Source of the DNA: Bacillus ndiopicus
GTDB taxonomy: Bacteria; Bacillota; Bacilli; Bacillales_A; Planococcaceae
Assembly (NCBI RefSeq): GCF_000612805.1
Contig: NZ_HG964403.1
Location: forward strand, 967,015-1,031,014
Reading direction: 5' to 3'
Length of the DNA stretch: 64,000 nt
Part shown: piece after piece, positions 63,802-64,000 of the stretch
Layout of the letters: the number at the start of each line of letters is the position of its first letter
Numbering within the stretch: the first letter of the stretch is position 1
The notes under the pieces: model-generated
Seen by the model: the letters and a program-made list of their open reading frames with translations, nothing else
What the model was told of the DNA's origin: nothing
Database searches by the model: none
Made by a program: the position numbers and the translations under genes

Positions 63802-64000
63802 CAGATAGTTTGAGGAAAGCGCAGATAAATCATGGGAAGTCGCAAATAAATTGAGAAAGTCGCAAATAAAGCATGAGAAATCGCAGATAACTCATGTGAA
63901 AACGCAGATAACTCGAGAAATCCGCAGATAAATCATGAAAAAGCGCAGATAACTCAAGAAATCCGCAGATAAGTCATGAAAAAGCGCAGATAACCCAAGA
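63802..64000 (+). repeat. GCAGATAA minisatellite array 3, cut by the window end
   Basis: Ten cores start at 63802, 63822, 63843, 63863, 63884, 63905, 63925, 63946, 63966 and 63987; each step is 20 or 21 bp. Half-units alternate TCATGAAAAAGC and CTCGAGAAATCC types. The first is degenerate. The array continues past the window. Confidence 0.9.

Overview
This 64 kb window is low-GC chromosomal DNA from a spore-forming Bacillales bacterium. Gene content, gene order and the sporulation genes point to the Planococcaceae, Lysinibacillus/Solibacillus group; this is inferred from family knowledge, not from a search. Several blocks match the Bacillus subtilis order: mutL-miaA-hfq, ynbB-glnR-glnA, lexA-yneA-yneB-ynzC-tkt-yneF, yqkE/yqkF-nudF-(spoIIM position)-fur-xerD-deoB, spoIIAA-spoIIAB-sigF-spoVAF-lysA, and ribT-DUF309-scpA-scpB-dacB. 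They are separated by lineage-specific insertions.

Layout. 1-8.2 kb: mismatch repair (5' truncated mutL), tRNA modification, Hfq, a rhodanese, a TRIC-type channel, and the GlnR-controlled glutamine synthetase operon. 8.2-16 kb: an accessory stretch with dispersed structured repeats, an M23 cell-wall hydrolase, a ZIP metal transporter, an XRE regulator with an AlkD-like repair protein, a deoxyribonucleotidase and an M20 peptidase. 16-18 kb: a large DUF2339 membrane protein. 18-30 kb: a complete type IV pilus locus, with a leftward minor-pilin operon divergent from a rightward VanW-pilB-pilT-pilC-pilA-pilM-pilN-pilO-pilD operon. 31-40 kb: the SOS block (lexA, yneA, yneB), transketolase, and a leftward liaIH-FSR cell-envelope stress operon. 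40-49.5 kb: thiolase, the nudF/fur/xerD block, and nucleoside catabolism (deoB, pdp). 49.5-54.5 kb: the forespore sigma-F operon with spoVAF and lysA. 54.5-60.3 kb: small genes, the scpAB condensin subunits and a D,D-carboxypeptidase. 60.4-63.8 kb: a two-component system followed by a CueP-like copper lipoprotein and a DsbD/CcdA-like membrane protein.

The most unusual content lies between genes. (1) Three arrays of a GCAGATAA-core minisatellite (about 31.1-31.3, 40.9-41.15 and 63.8-64.0 kb) have cores spaced almost exactly 20/21 bp in turn. A fourth array at 49.6 kb has a different core but the same 21 bp period. (2) A composite dispersed element is present at five loci. It has a head hairpin (TGCGACGAGTAATCGCA), sometimes tandemly amplified, and a roughly 90 bp two-hairpin tail whose four copies show compensatory base changes. 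I see no phage, rRNA, tRNA, CRISPR array or intact insertion sequence.

How the genes work together: the pilus genes form one coherent machine with its own prepilin peptidase. The lia operon, M23 hydrolase, carboxypeptidase and VanW/VanZ proteins concern the envelope. LexA/YneA/YneB form the SOS response. SpoIIAA/SpoIIAB/SigF commit the forespore. The last four genes look like a sensor-controlled copper and thiol-redox module.
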